Below are positions 42,020 to 53,221 of a DNA stretch of 64,000 nt, piece by piece. Each line of letters starts with the position of its first letter. The first letter of the stretch is position 1. Both the position numbers and the translations under genes were made by a program. The stretch comes from Micromonospora noduli (lineage in GTDB: Bacteria > Actinomycetota > Actinomycetes > Mycobacteriales > Micromonosporaceae): positions 1 through 64,000 of the forward strand of contig NZ_PYAK01000020.1 of assembly GCF_003264365.1 (NCBI RefSeq). Reading direction: 5' to 3'. A model generated the notes under the pieces. That model was not told the DNA's origin. It did not search any database and worked only from the letters and a program-made list of their open reading frames with translations.

Positions 42020-43272
42020 GACGCCTCTCCCCTCATCGGCGCGGCCCCGCGCAGGACCAGCGCGCTGTTGAACCCGTCGAAGCCCCGCGCGCAGATCAGG
42101 GCGAGTCGGCTTCGCGGGCGGCGGTGCTCGCGTAGGAAGTCCAGGTCGCAGCCCTCGGCCACCTCGTCCGGTCCCGCCGACGCGGGCAACGTGTCGTGGG
42201 CGAAGGCGAGCAGCGCGGTGGCCACGTCCAACGCCGAGCCGCCCTGGTACGCCCGACCGGTCAGCGGCTTCTGCGTGGTCACCGGGGGCGGCCGGTCGGC
42301 GAACACGGCCCGCAGCGCCTCGGCCTCGCTGCGGTCGTAGCGGTGCACGCCGAGCGCGTCGGGCAGCACCACGTCGATTCCGGCGGCGGCGACGCCCGCC
42401 CGGTCCAGGGCCAGCCGCATCGCCCGTGCGTACTGGGCTGGGTCGCCGCTGCTCTCCGCCGTGGTGTGCGCGGCGTCGTGGGTGGAGCCCCACCCGCTCA
42501 CCTCGCCGTAGACACGGGCGCCCCGGGCCAGGGCGTGCCCCAACTCCTCCACCACGAACACGGCTCCGCCCTCGGCCGGCAGGTAACCGCTGGCCGTGGC
42601 GTCGAACGGCCGGTACGCCCGCTCCGGGTCGGCGACGTCACTGAGCAGCCCCGAGCGCAGCTGGCAGGCGAGCGCGTACGGACTCAACGGGCACTCGGTG
42701 GCCCCGGCGATCACGACCGGGGTGCCGCGGCGCACCGCGCGGGCGGCGTGCGCCAGGCTGTCCAGCCCGCCGGCCGACTCCGCGACCAGCACCCCGCTCG
42801 GGCCCTTGAACTGGTGGTGGATGGAGAGCTGCCCGACGCTGGCCGCGTAGAACCAGGCGATCGACTGGTACGCGCCGACCGTCCGCGACGTGCCGCCCCA
42901 CAGCCGTTGCAGTTCCCGCTGACCGAACAGGTTGCCCCCGGACGAACTGGCCAGGGTCACCGCGTAGCCGTACGGGTCGGGGGCCCGGTCGGGCAGGCCG
43001 GCGTCGGCCAGCGCCAGCCGGGTGGCGGCGAAGCCGAGGTGCGTCCACCTGTCGGTCTGCACCAACTGTCGGCTATCGGCGTAGGAGTCGGCGGTGAAGC
43101 CGGGCACCTCCCCGCCGAAGCGGGTCGGATAGCCGGCCGGGTCGAACAACGTGATCGGCCCGGTCCGGCGGGTGCCGGCGAGGACCGTGCGCCAGTGCGC
43201 GTCCGCGCCGATGCCGCTCGGTGCGACCACCCCGATGCCGGTCACCACGGCGCGAGCCACCTCCGCGCTCAC
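42016..43272 (-). CDS. Type II PKS chain length factor (KSbeta)
   Basis: A 418-residue KSbeta lacking the active-site cysteine: the equivalent motif is VAESAGGLDS, with Ser166 where most CLFs have Gln (EQAGGLD). The middle His motif is also lost (LPDALGVHRYD), as normal for CLF. It pairs with KSalpha and sets chain length. A 76-base spacer with a short repeat separates it from KSalpha instead of the usual overlap. GTG at 43272 is the start. Best viewed as part of a pentangular/spore-pigment PKS. Confidence 0.9.
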   Translation of the reverse strand: MSAEVARAVVTGIGVVAPSGIGADAHWRTVLAGTRRTGPITLFDPAGYPTRFGGEVPGFTADSYADSRQLVQTDRWTHLGFAATRLALADAGLPDRAPDPYGYAVTLASSSGGNLFGQRELQRLWGGTSRTVGAYQSIAWFYAASVGQLSIHHQFKGPSGVLVAESAGGLDSLAHAARAVRRGTPVVIAGATECPLSPYALACQLRSGLLSDVADPERAYRPFDATASGYLPAEGGAVFVVEELGHALARGARVYGEVSGWGSTHDAAHTTAESSGDPAQYARAMRLALDRAGVAAAGIDVVLPDALGVHRYDRSEAEALRAVFADRPPPVTTQKPLTGRAYQGGSALDVATALLAFAHDTLPASAGPDEVAEGCDLDFLREHRRPRSRLALICARGFDGFNSALVLRGAAPMRGEAS

Positions 43273-43348
43273 GCCAGCACTCCGCTTCGCTCCGCGCCGG
43301 CGCGAGACGCCGCGCTGCTGTGCCTGATGGTTCGCTCGCTACGCTCGC
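43273..43348. repeat. Mini-repeat spacer between KSalpha and KSbeta
   Basis: A 76-base spacer, read on the minus strand as GTGAGCGAGCGTAGCGAGC then GAGCGAAGCGGAG. It contains the imperfect palindrome GCTCGCTACGCTCGC and resembles the spacer at 32616-32670. It interrupts an otherwise translationally coupled operon. Confidence 0.4.
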
Positions 43349-44619
43349 TCACGCCGCCACCGCGCCGAGCATCCGACGGAAGACCATCGCCGACTGGAAA
43401 CCGCCGAACCCGCTGCCCACCGAAAGGGCCACGTCCACCGGAACCTCCCGTGCCTCATTGGGTACGTAGTCCAGGTCGCACTCCGGGTCCCGGGTGCTCC
43501 AGTTCGCCGTCGGTGGCACCACACCGAACTCGATGGCGAGGGCGCACGCGGCCATCTCGATCGACCCGATCGCGCCGAGCGAGTGCCCGACCATCGACTT
43601 GATCGAGCTGATCGGTATCCGGTACGCGGCCTGGCCCAGCGCCCGCTTGAACGCGGCCGTCTCGTGTCGGTCGTTCTGCCGGGTGCCCGAGCCGTGCGCG
43701 CTGATGTAGGAGACCTGCTCGGGCAGGATCCGGCCCTGCCGGAGCGCGTCGGTGACGGCGAGGCCCATCTCCAGCCCGTCCGGCCGCAGCCCGGTCATGT
43801 GGAAGCCGTTGCTGCGGCTGGCGTAGCCGGCCACCTCGCAGTAGATGTGCGCTCCCCGCCGCCGGGCGTGCCCGGCCTCCTCCAGCACCAGCACCGCCCC
43901 GCCCTCGGCCAGCACGAACCCGTGCCGGTCAGCGTCGAACGGGCGGGAGGCGTGTGCCGGGTCGTCGTTGTCCGGGCTGGTCGCCTTGATCGCGTCGAAC
44001 GAGGCGACGGTGACCGGGGAAATCGGCGAGTCGGACGCACCGGCCAGCATCACGTCCGCCTCACCGTCCACGATCATCTGGTGGGCGTACCCGATGGCGT
44101 CGATGCCGGAGGTGCACCCGGTGGAGACCACCTGCGCCGGGCCGTGCAGCCCGTGCCGGCAGGCCACGTCCGCCGCGAGGCTGCTGGGCACCAACGCCTG
44201 ATAGAGGTACGGGCCACCGCGCGTCCCGTCCACCAGCCAGCGTCGGCCGTGCTCGCTCACCGTGACGTACTCCTGCTCCAACGCCATCGTGCCGCCCACC
44301 GCCGTGCCCAGCACCACCCCGGCCCGGTCCCGTTCCGCGTCGGTGAGCACCAACTGGGCATCGGCCACCGCCTCGACGGAGCAGGCCAGCGCGAACTGCA
44401 CGTACCGGTCGGCCCGCCGCAGTTCGGCCTCGCTGAGCCCCGCCGCGACCGGGTCGAAGTCGCACTCCGCCGCGATCTGCGACCGGAACGCCGACGGGTC
44501 GAAGAAACTGATCCGCCGGGTGGCGGTCCGCCCCTCGGTGATGGTCTTCCAGAAGCGGTCCCGGCTGGCGCCGCCCGGGGCGACCACCCCAATGCCGGTC
44601 ACCACCGTGCGGCGCCCGG

Positions 44620-44623
<4 letters not shown>
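43349..44623 (-). CDS. Type II PKS ketosynthase (KSalpha)
   Basis: A 424-residue KSalpha with full triad: Cys170 in STGCTSG, His in [11 protein letters not shown], His in [13 protein letters not shown]. It builds an aromatic polyketide chain together with KSbeta and the fused ACP. The sequence style ([39 protein letters not shown]) is that of spore-pigment and pentangular polyphenol KSs. ATG at 44623 overlaps the cupin stop by ATGA. Confidence 0.94.
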
Positions 44624-47199
<2,576 letters not shown>

Positions 47200-47218
47200 G
47201 GTCAACCACCCCGCGCCG

Positions 47219-47749
47219 TCATGCCGGGTCCAGTTCGACGAGCGGCTGGTCGTACTCGACCGGCTGGCCGTCCTCGACGAGAATCGCGGCCACCCGGCCG
47301 GCCCGGTCGGCGATCACCTCGTTCATCAGCTTCATCGCCTCGACGATGGCCACCGGCTGGCCGGGGCGGACCAGGTCGCCCACCGCGACGAACGGCCGCG
47401 CGCCGGGTTCCGGCGCCCGGTAGAAGGTACCGACGATCGGTGCCCGCACCGCGGCGCGCCCAGGCACCGGCGGCCGGAGCACCGCGGGTGCGGCGCCGGA
47501 CGCCGGCACGACCGCCGGTGCCGCCTCGGCCCGGGGCAGGGGTACGTCCGGTCGGGTCGCGTCCTCGGGGTGCCACTCGACCTCCAGCACCGCCGGTCCG
47601 CTGCGCAGCCGGATCCGGCGCACCGGCCCGGCCAGCTCGGCGATCAGGTGCTGCGCCTGCCGACGCAGCCCGGCCAGCGCCTCCTCGCCGTTCATCCCGA
47701 CGTCGTCGGACGCGTCGACTGTCGACAGCGCCCGGTCGGCGGCGGTCAT
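47219..47749 (-). CDS. accB: Acetyl-CoA carboxylase biotin carboxyl carrier protein
   Basis: A 176-residue AccB-type protein. The C-terminal biotinyl domain has [18 protein letters not shown] with the biotin-accepting lysine (EAMKLM), preceded by a Pro/Ala-rich linker and a short N-terminal domain. The ATG at 47749 overlaps the stop of the carboxyltransferase gene (ATGA), and the biotin carboxylase gene follows after 19 bases. Confidence 0.9.
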   Translation of the reverse strand: MTAADRALSTVDASDDVGMNGEEALAGLRRQAQHLIAELAGPVRRIRLRSGPAVLEVEWHPEDATRPDVPLPRAEAAPAVVPASGAAPAVLRPPVPGRAAVRAPIVGTFYRAPEPGARPFVAVGDLVRPGQPVAIVEAMKLMNEVIADRAGRVAAILVEDGQPVEYDQPLVELDPA

Positions 47750-49494
47750 CGCAGGCCCGCCCGGGCGCCGACGCGGTTCGCGCCGAACCGTCGGAAGCGT
47801 TGCCGGCGCAGGCGGACCAGCATGGCCGGCGGCACGTCCAGCAGCGGCAGGAGGTTGGCCAGCAGGGCGGCGCGCAACCGTTGGGCGGTCTCCGCGGGGT
47901 CGTCGTGCGCGGCAGTCGACGGCTCCGACACGACCTCGTCGACCACTCCGAGCCGGCGCAGGTCGGGCGCGGTCAGTCGCAACGCGCGGGCGGCCTGCGG
48001 TGCCGCGGAGCGGTCCGGCCAGAGGATCGCCGCGCACCCCTCGGGGCTGATCACCGAGTAGACGGCGTTTTCGAGCATCAGCACCCGGTCGGCCACCGCC
48101 AGCGCCAGCGCGCCGCCGCTGCCGCCCTCACCGGTGATCACCGCGAGCACCGGGGTGGGCAGCACGGTGAGGGTGAGGATGTTCTCGGCGATGGCCGCCG
48201 CCTGGCCCTGCTCCTCGGCGCTCACCCCGGGGTCGGCTCCGGGGGTGTCCACCAGGGTGACCACGGGCAGGCCGAGGCGGGCCGCGAGGCGCATGAGGCG
48301 CAGCGCCTTGCGGTGCCCGGACGGGCTGGCCATGCCGAAGTTGCGGGCGACCAACTCGGCGGTGGTGTGCCCCTTCTGGTGGCCGATGACCATCACGTGC
48401 CGGCCGGCCAACCGCGCCACCCCACCTACGATGGCCGGGCAGTCCGCGCCGAGCCGATCGCCGTGCAGCTCCACGAACCCGTCGAAGACGGAGTCCAGGT
48501 AGTCCAGTGTGGTGGGCCGCCCGGGGTGCCGCGCCATCCGGACGGTGTCCCACGCGTCGCGTACCGCCGGGGTGCCGGCGTCTCCCTCGGCCGCCGGGTC
48601 CGTCGGCCGCGCCAGGACCGTGCCGTCGTCGGCGAGGCGCTCGCGGTGCGACGCCGGCTCCTGCCGGGGTACGGGCGAACGCGCCGGACGGCCGGCGCGG
48701 GTCGCGGCGAGCAGCGCCATCAGCCGTCCGCGCAGCGACCGGCGCTGCACCACCATGTCGACCTGCCCGTGTCGGAGCAGGAAGTCGGCGGTCTGGAAGC
48801 CCTCCGGCAGGGCCCGCCCGGTGATCTGGCGGATCACCCGGGGGCCGGCGAAGCCCATCCGCGCGCCACTCTCGGCGAGCACCAGATCGGTGTTGGTGGC
48901 GAACGAGGCGGCCACCCCGCCGTAGGTCGGGTCGGTGAGGACGCTCACGGTGAGCAGCCCCGCCTCGCGCAACGCGGCGATGGCCTGACTGACGGTCGCC
49001 ATCTGCATCAACGACAGCGCGCCCTCCTGCATCCGCGCCCCGCCGGAGGCGGTGATCAGGACGAGCGGGGTGCGGTCGTCCAGCGCCCGTTCGGCCGCCC
49101 GGGTGATCAGCTCGCCCACCGCGCAGCCCAGGCTGCCACCGAGGAAGCGGAAGTCCATCACCGCCAGGGCCACCGGGTGCCCACCGATGGTGGCCGTGGC
49201 GCAGACGACCCCCTCGGCAAGACCTGTGCTGGCCCGCGCGCCGGTGAGCCGGTGCGGGTACGGCAGCACGTCGACGAAGTCGAGCGGGTCCGCCTCCGGC
49301 AGCCGGTCGGAAAGCAGGCGCAGCGAACCCGGGTCGACCAGTTGGCGCAGGCGTTCCGGCGCGCCGAGTCGCGCATGCTCCCCGCACTCCGGGCAGACGT
49401 CGAGGTTGCGGCGCAGCCGTTTGCGGTAGAGCAGGCTGGCGCAGCCGGCGCAGCGGGACCAGAGCTGCTCTTCGCGCGGCGCGGTGGCCGTCAC
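47746..49494 (-). CDS. accDA: Fused AccD-AccA acetyl-CoA carboxyltransferase
   Basis: A 582-residue carboxyltransferase with beta and alpha subunits in one chain. The N-terminal half has the AccD zinc ribbon (CAGCASLLY...CPECGEH) and [21 protein letters not shown]. From about residue 300 the AccA half follows ([53 protein letters not shown]). GTG at 49494 overlaps the TcmI cyclase stop. The fused form is typical of actinomycete ACCs dedicated to polyketide supply. Confidence 0.92.
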   Translation of the reverse strand: MTATAPREEQLWSRCAGCASLLYRKRLRRNLDVCPECGEHARLGAPERLRQLVDPGSLRLLSDRLPEADPLDFVDVLPYPHRLTGARASTGLAEGVVCATATIGGHPVALAVMDFRFLGGSLGCAVGELITRAAERALDDRTPLVLITASGGARMQEGALSLMQMATVSQAIAALREAGLLTVSVLTDPTYGGVAASFATNTDLVLAESGARMGFAGPRVIRQITGRALPEGFQTADFLLRHGQVDMVVQRRSLRGRLMALLAATRAGRPARSPVPRQEPASHRERLADDGTVLARPTDPAAEGDAGTPAVRDAWDTVRMARHPGRPTTLDYLDSVFDGFVELHGDRLGADCPAIVGGVARLAGRHVMVIGHQKGHTTAELVARNFGMASPSGHRKALRLMRLAARLGLPVVTLVDTPGADPGVSAEEQGQAAAIAENILTLTVLPTPVLAVITGEGGSGGALALAVADRVLMLENAVYSVISPEGCAAILWPDRSAAPQAARALRLTAPDLRRLGVVDEVVSEPSTAAHDDPAETAQRLRAALLANLLPLLDVPPAMLVRLRRQRFRRFGANRVGARAGLR

Positions 49495-49829
49495 GACCGC
49501 CGTCCGGTGTCCGGGGCGTCGAACCGGTAGAAGCACCGCGCCATCGCGTCGCGCGGTGAGCGCCAGGTCGACAGGTACGGCGACACGTACGGGCGCAGGC
49601 GGTCACTGACCCGGATGAACTCGGGATGGTCACGAGCGGCCTCCACCGCGCCCTCTGCCGGCTGCGCGGTCTCGAGCAGATGCACATAAAGGTCGTGCAG
49701 TCGGTACAGCGAGCGGTGCCGGACACCGACCAGGCGCGGCAGCTCCGTCGCGTCCGACTCAGCGAAGATCTCGGCGACCCGCTCCTCGGCGGTCGGATCC
49801 ACCTTCGCGACGATCAGCGATCGGTCCAT
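49491..49829 (-). CDS. TcmI-family type II polyketide cyclase (first copy)
   Basis: A 112-residue ferredoxin-like cyclase ([51 protein letters not shown]...[21 protein letters not shown]). TcmI-type proteins close later rings of aromatic polyketides. It starts the long minus-strand operon of ACC, ACP-cyclase, cupin, KSalpha, KSbeta and ABM genes. A paralogue with the same WRSPRDA core is encoded on the other strand at 51182-51592. Confidence 0.9.
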   Translation of the reverse strand: MDRSLIVAKVDPTAEERVAEIFAESDATELPRLVGVRHRSLYRLHDLYVHLLETAQPAEGAVEAARDHPEFIRVSDRLRPYVSPYLSTWRSPRDAMARCFYRFDAPDTGRRS

Positions 49830-49967
49830 ACTGGGCCTCCCCCCACAGCGTCCGGCCGGCGACGGGTGGCCCCCGGACGCGCTGGACGACTGCCGACACG
49901 ATGCGCCGATCCTCGTCACGGCGGCGTCACCGTGGCGGGTCGGTCAGCGACGGATGGTGGTGACGCT

Positions 49968-50112
49968 GCGTTGACGCAACCTGTGTATCAGCTATGTGCC
50001 GAGCCTGCTGCACGCGCTAATGTTTGTGCAGTTCAGAACCGATCTCGGGTTGGCCGTCGCTAATAGAACGTCCACGCTGGCGTTGACGCAACGTGACCGT
50101 TATTGATAATCT
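49968..50112 (+). promoter_or_regulatory. SARP promoter and a repeated GCGTTGACGCAAC box
   Basis: The 13-base box GCGTTGACGCAAC occurs at 49968-49980 and again at 50080-50092, each preceded by ACGCTG, 112 bases apart. The second copy contains a -35 hexamer TTGACG (50083-50088) followed after 18 bases by TAATCT (50107-50112), a strong-looking promoter for the SARP gene. The first copy may serve the divergent operon. The rest of 49830-50254 shows no gene. Confidence 0.65.
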
Positions 50113-50254
50113 TCAGCGTGGTCAGTCCGGCGGCCTCGGCGGGTGGGGCCGCGCCCGACCACGCCGCGATCGGTGGGGTCGACAGTGGCGTCGAGGGCAA
50201 CCGATCCGGGACACAGCAGACAGTCGGGACGAGCGTTCCGCAGGGGGTGCCGCC

Positions 50255-51052
50255 GTGGCCGCTGATCCGTCCGTGCCGACCGCCGGAGACCCGCCCGAGG
50301 AGGGCGTCTCACTGCATCTGCTCGGAGGGTTCCGACTCCTCCGCGAGGCGGTGCCGGTGGTGGTGCCGCGCGGGCTGCAACGGGTGATCGCGCTGATCGG
50401 GCTCCGCCCCGGCGCCACCCGCAGCCAGCTCGCCGGGCTGCTCTGGCCCGACGCGTCGGAGGAACGGGCGCTGTCCTCCCTGCGTACCGCCCTGTGGCGG
50501 CTGCGACAGGACCCGTGCTGCCCGATGACAGTGGCCAGCGACACCGTACGCCTCGGCCCAGCGGTCCGGCTCGACGTGGACGACCTGGTCGGCACAGCGG
50601 CCCGGGTCCGGGACGGCGACGACCCGCGCACCGCGGCCGGGGCGCTCGCCGCCGGGCGGCACGACCTCCTCCCCGGCTGGTACGACGACTGGGTGCTGCT
50701 GGACCGGGAACGCCTGCGCCAACTCCGCCTGCACATGCTGGAACAGGTGGCCGGGCACCACCTGGCCGCGGGGCGGCACGGCGAGGCCCTCGAAGCCGCG
50801 TTGGAGGCGATGGCCGCCGAGCCGTTACGGGAGACACCACACCGACTGGTGGTTCGCATCCACCTGGCCGAGGGCAACGCCTTCGAAGCCGTGCACGCCT
50901 TCTACGTCTATCGGGACCTGTTGCGCCGGGAGCTGCGGCTGGAGCCGAGCCCCGCCATGAGCGCCCTGCTCGACGACACCCTCGCCCCGATCCGCCAGGC
51001 CAGCCGCGAGGCCATCACCGACCGCCCGTCACCCGCCGTTCGGCGTACCTGA
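50255..51052 (+). CDS. SARP-family activator with in-frame TTA codon
   Basis: A 265-residue Streptomyces antibiotic regulatory protein-type activator. An OmpR-like winged helix (about residues 20-105, VSLHLLGGFRLLREAVPVVVPRGLQRVIALI...LRTALWRLRQDP) precedes a bacterial transcriptional activation domain (VDDLVGTAARVRDGDD...EAVHAFYVYRDLLRRELRLEPSPAM). Leu191 is encoded by the rare TTA codon at 50825-50827, so translation should depend on the bldA leucine tRNA and be late. GTG at 50255 follows CAGGGGG; a longer upstream frame starts inside the promoter region. Confidence 0.85.
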   Translation: MAADPSVPTAGDPPEEGVSLHLLGGFRLLREAVPVVVPRGLQRVIALIGLRPGATRSQLAGLLWPDASEERALSSLRTALWRLRQDPCCPMTVASDTVRLGPAVRLDVDDLVGTAARVRDGDDPRTAAGALAAGRHDLLPGWYDDWVLLDRERLRQLRLHMLEQVAGHHLAAGRHGEALEAALEAMAAEPLRETPHRLVVRIHLAEGNAFEAVHAFYVYRDLLRRELRLEPSPAMSALLDDTLAPIRQASREAITDRPSPAVRRT

Positions 51053-51181
51053 CGGCGGTGCCCGTCACCGCCCGGTCGGCGTACGTGACGGTGATGTGAC
51101 AGGCGCTGCGGCACGGTGGGCGCACAGAGCACGTGGCACCGATCCCGAGGGGTCGGGCAGGCCACCGGCGGAAGGGGTCCC

Positions 51182-51592
51182 ATGAGTCGTCTACTGATCG
51201 TCAGCCGGATCATCCCGGGAGCGGAGGGTCGGGTCGCGCAGATCTTCGCCGAGTCCGACGCCACCGAACTGCCCAGCCTGACCGGGGTCACGCACCGATC
51301 CCTGTACTGCCTGCACGACCTGTGCGTACACCTGCTGGAGACCTCGGACGACGTCGACCCGGACGCGCTCGCGGCGGCCCGCAACCACCCACTCTTCCGA
51401 CAGGTCAACGAGCGACTCTCCGCGCACACGTCGCCGTACCTGCCGACCTGGCGTTCCCCCCGGGACGCGATCGCCGGCTGCTTCTACCGGTGGGACGCGG
51501 CCGAGGCGCCAGCAGGAGCCCCGGCCAGCACCGAAGCACCCGCTCCGCGCCCGGCCGTTACCGAGGCGCCCGCCGCGCACCCGGCCGGCTGA
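51182..51592 (+). CDS. TcmI-family type II polyketide cyclase (second copy)
   Basis: A 136-residue paralogue of the cyclase at 49491-49829 ([39 protein letters not shown]...[21 protein letters not shown]), with an added Pro/Ala-rich tail of about 25 residues. ATG at 51182 follows GGAAGGGG; the upstream in-frame extension has no similarity. Its stop lies one base before the hydroxylase ATG, so the two are coupled. Confidence 0.9.
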   Translation: MSRLLIVSRIIPGAEGRVAQIFAESDATELPSLTGVTHRSLYCLHDLCVHLLETSDDVDPDALAAARNHPLFRQVNERLSAHTSPYLPTWRSPRDAIAGCFYRWDAAEAPAGAPASTEAPAPRPAVTEAPAAHPAG

Positions 51593-51593
51593 C

Positions 51594-52943
51594 ATGTCCG
51601 CCGCGCCGCCGCACGTCCTGATCATCGGCGCGGGCACGGGCGGGCTGTGCCTGGCGCACGGCCTGCGCCGCGCCGGGATCAGCGTCGCCGTCTACGAACG
51701 GCACCGCGACCGTGCCGAAGGGCTGCTCGGCTACCGGGTCGGCATCGGCCCGACCGGTAGCCGGGCGCTGCGGGAGTGTCTGCCCCCGGAGCTGTTCGCC
51801 ACCTTCCTGGCCACCTGCGCCCGGCCGCCGCACTACTTCAACGTCGTCACCCAGGGGCTCCGCCAGACCGCGTCGTTCCCGCTGCGGCCGAGCGCCGACC
51901 CGGTACGCACCGAACACTCGGTGGCCCGGATGGTGCTGCGCCAGGTGCTGCTGACCGGCCTGGAGGACGTGGTGCAGTTCGACAAGACCTTCACCCGGTA
52001 CGAGCAGCGCGACGACGGCACGGTCACCGCGCACTTCGCCGACGGCACCAGCGCCACCGGCGACCTGCTGGTGGCGGCCGACGGCACCCATTCCGCCGTA
52101 CGCCGCCAGTACCTGCCGCACGCCGTCACCCGCGACGCCGGGACGATCAACATCGCCACCCGGATCCCGCTGACACCGCACACCCGCGGTCTCATTCCGG
52201 AGCGGGTCCAGCAGGGCATCTCGCTGATCTTCGGCGTCGGCGGGATGATGGGCGTGCTGCACGTCATGGAGTTCAAGTGGGACGCCGAACGCGCGATCAA
52301 GCCCGGCGTCAGCGAGCCCGACGCCGCCCTTCTCCGGGACTGGCCCGGCCTGGCCCACGACACCACCACCGACAACATCAATCTGATCATCTGGAGTGCG
52401 GCCAACCGGTTCCCGGCCGACATCATGGAACGCCGCGGCGAGGACCTGGTGCAGGTCGCCCTGGATCTCACCTCGAACTGGCACCCTCACCTACGGGAAC
52501 TGCTCGCCCACGCGGACCCGGCCAGCGCCCTACCGATCAAGGTGTCCACGTCCGAACCGGTGCCGCCCTGGAAGAGCAGCACCGTCACCATGCTCGGCGA
52601 CGCCATCCACACCATGACCCCGGGTCGGGGCGTGGGCGCGAACACCGCGCTGCGCGACGCCCGCCTGCTCTGCGCACAGCTCAGCCGCGCCACCGCCGGC
52701 GACAAGACGCTGCTCCAGGCGGTCGCCGACTACGAGGCCGTGATGGCGCCGTACGGCTTCGCCCGGGTCGCCGAATCGCTGAACCGCAGCGGCACCAGCG
52801 GCGACGACCGGATGTACCGACCGGTGGTGGGTCGGCTCGCGCTGCTCGGCGCGCGCGGCTACTTCGGAGTGACCAGCCGGGTACCACGGCTCCGTCGCCG
52901 GTTCGTTGACGACTTCCACACCTACGAGGGCGACCGGGACTGA
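51594..52943 (+). CDS. FAD-dependent aromatic hydroxylase/monooxygenase
   Basis: A 449-residue class A flavin monooxygenase. The dinucleotide fold is VLIIGAGTGGLCLAHGLRRAG, the DG motif LLVAADGTHSAVR, and the GD motif VTMLGDAIHTMTPGRGVGANTALRDA. It resembles the hydroxylase (ORFVIII) of whiE pigment loci, which is also transcribed divergently from the PKS operon. It probably hydroxylates the aromatic polyketide late. It is in an operon with the second TcmI cyclase. Confidence 0.9.
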   Translation: MSAAPPHVLIIGAGTGGLCLAHGLRRAGISVAVYERHRDRAEGLLGYRVGIGPTGSRALRECLPPELFATFLATCARPPHYFNVVTQGLRQTASFPLRPSADPVRTEHSVARMVLRQVLLTGLEDVVQFDKTFTRYEQRDDGTVTAHFADGTSATGDLLVAADGTHSAVRRQYLPHAVTRDAGTINIATRIPLTPHTRGLIPERVQQGISLIFGVGGMMGVLHVMEFKWDAERAIKPGVSEPDAALLRDWPGLAHDTTTDNINLIIWSAANRFPADIMERRGEDLVQVALDLTSNWHPHLRELLAHADPASALPIKVSTSEPVPPWKSSTVTMLGDAIHTMTPGRGVGANTALRDARLLCAQLSRATAGDKTLLQAVADYEAVMAPYGFARVAESLNRSGTSGDDRMYRPVVGRLALLGARGYFGVTSRVPRLRRRFVDDFHTYEGDRD

Positions 52944-52957
52944 CCCCGGCATCGCCC

Positions 52958-52992
52958 GACCCGGGCTCGGCGTCCCACGCCGGGCCCGGGTC
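52958..52992 (+). terminator. Terminator after the hydroxylase gene
   Basis: Inverted repeat GACCCGGGC (52958-52966) with GCCCGGGTC (52984-52992), inner CGGCGT (52968-52973) with ACGCCG (52977-52982) and a 3-base loop. It ends the SARP/cyclase/hydroxylase transcript. Confidence 0.72.
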
Positions 52993-53221
52993 TCATCGTG
53001 TCCGGAGTGCTCGACCCGACCGATCCATGCCCGGCCCGGTCTCGTCTCGTCGGATTTGGCGTGATCGGACGACGCAGTGTTACGCGGCAGGCACCGGCTG
53101 AGGTGGCTGGCCCACCGGCAACGCTGACGGCCGATCCTGCCTGTCGTCGGCAATACGCGTGTGCGAAGCTGCGGCGAGTTTTTCTCGTGACTTTTCCAAC
53201 GAGCTGAGAGGGAGGTTCGCC

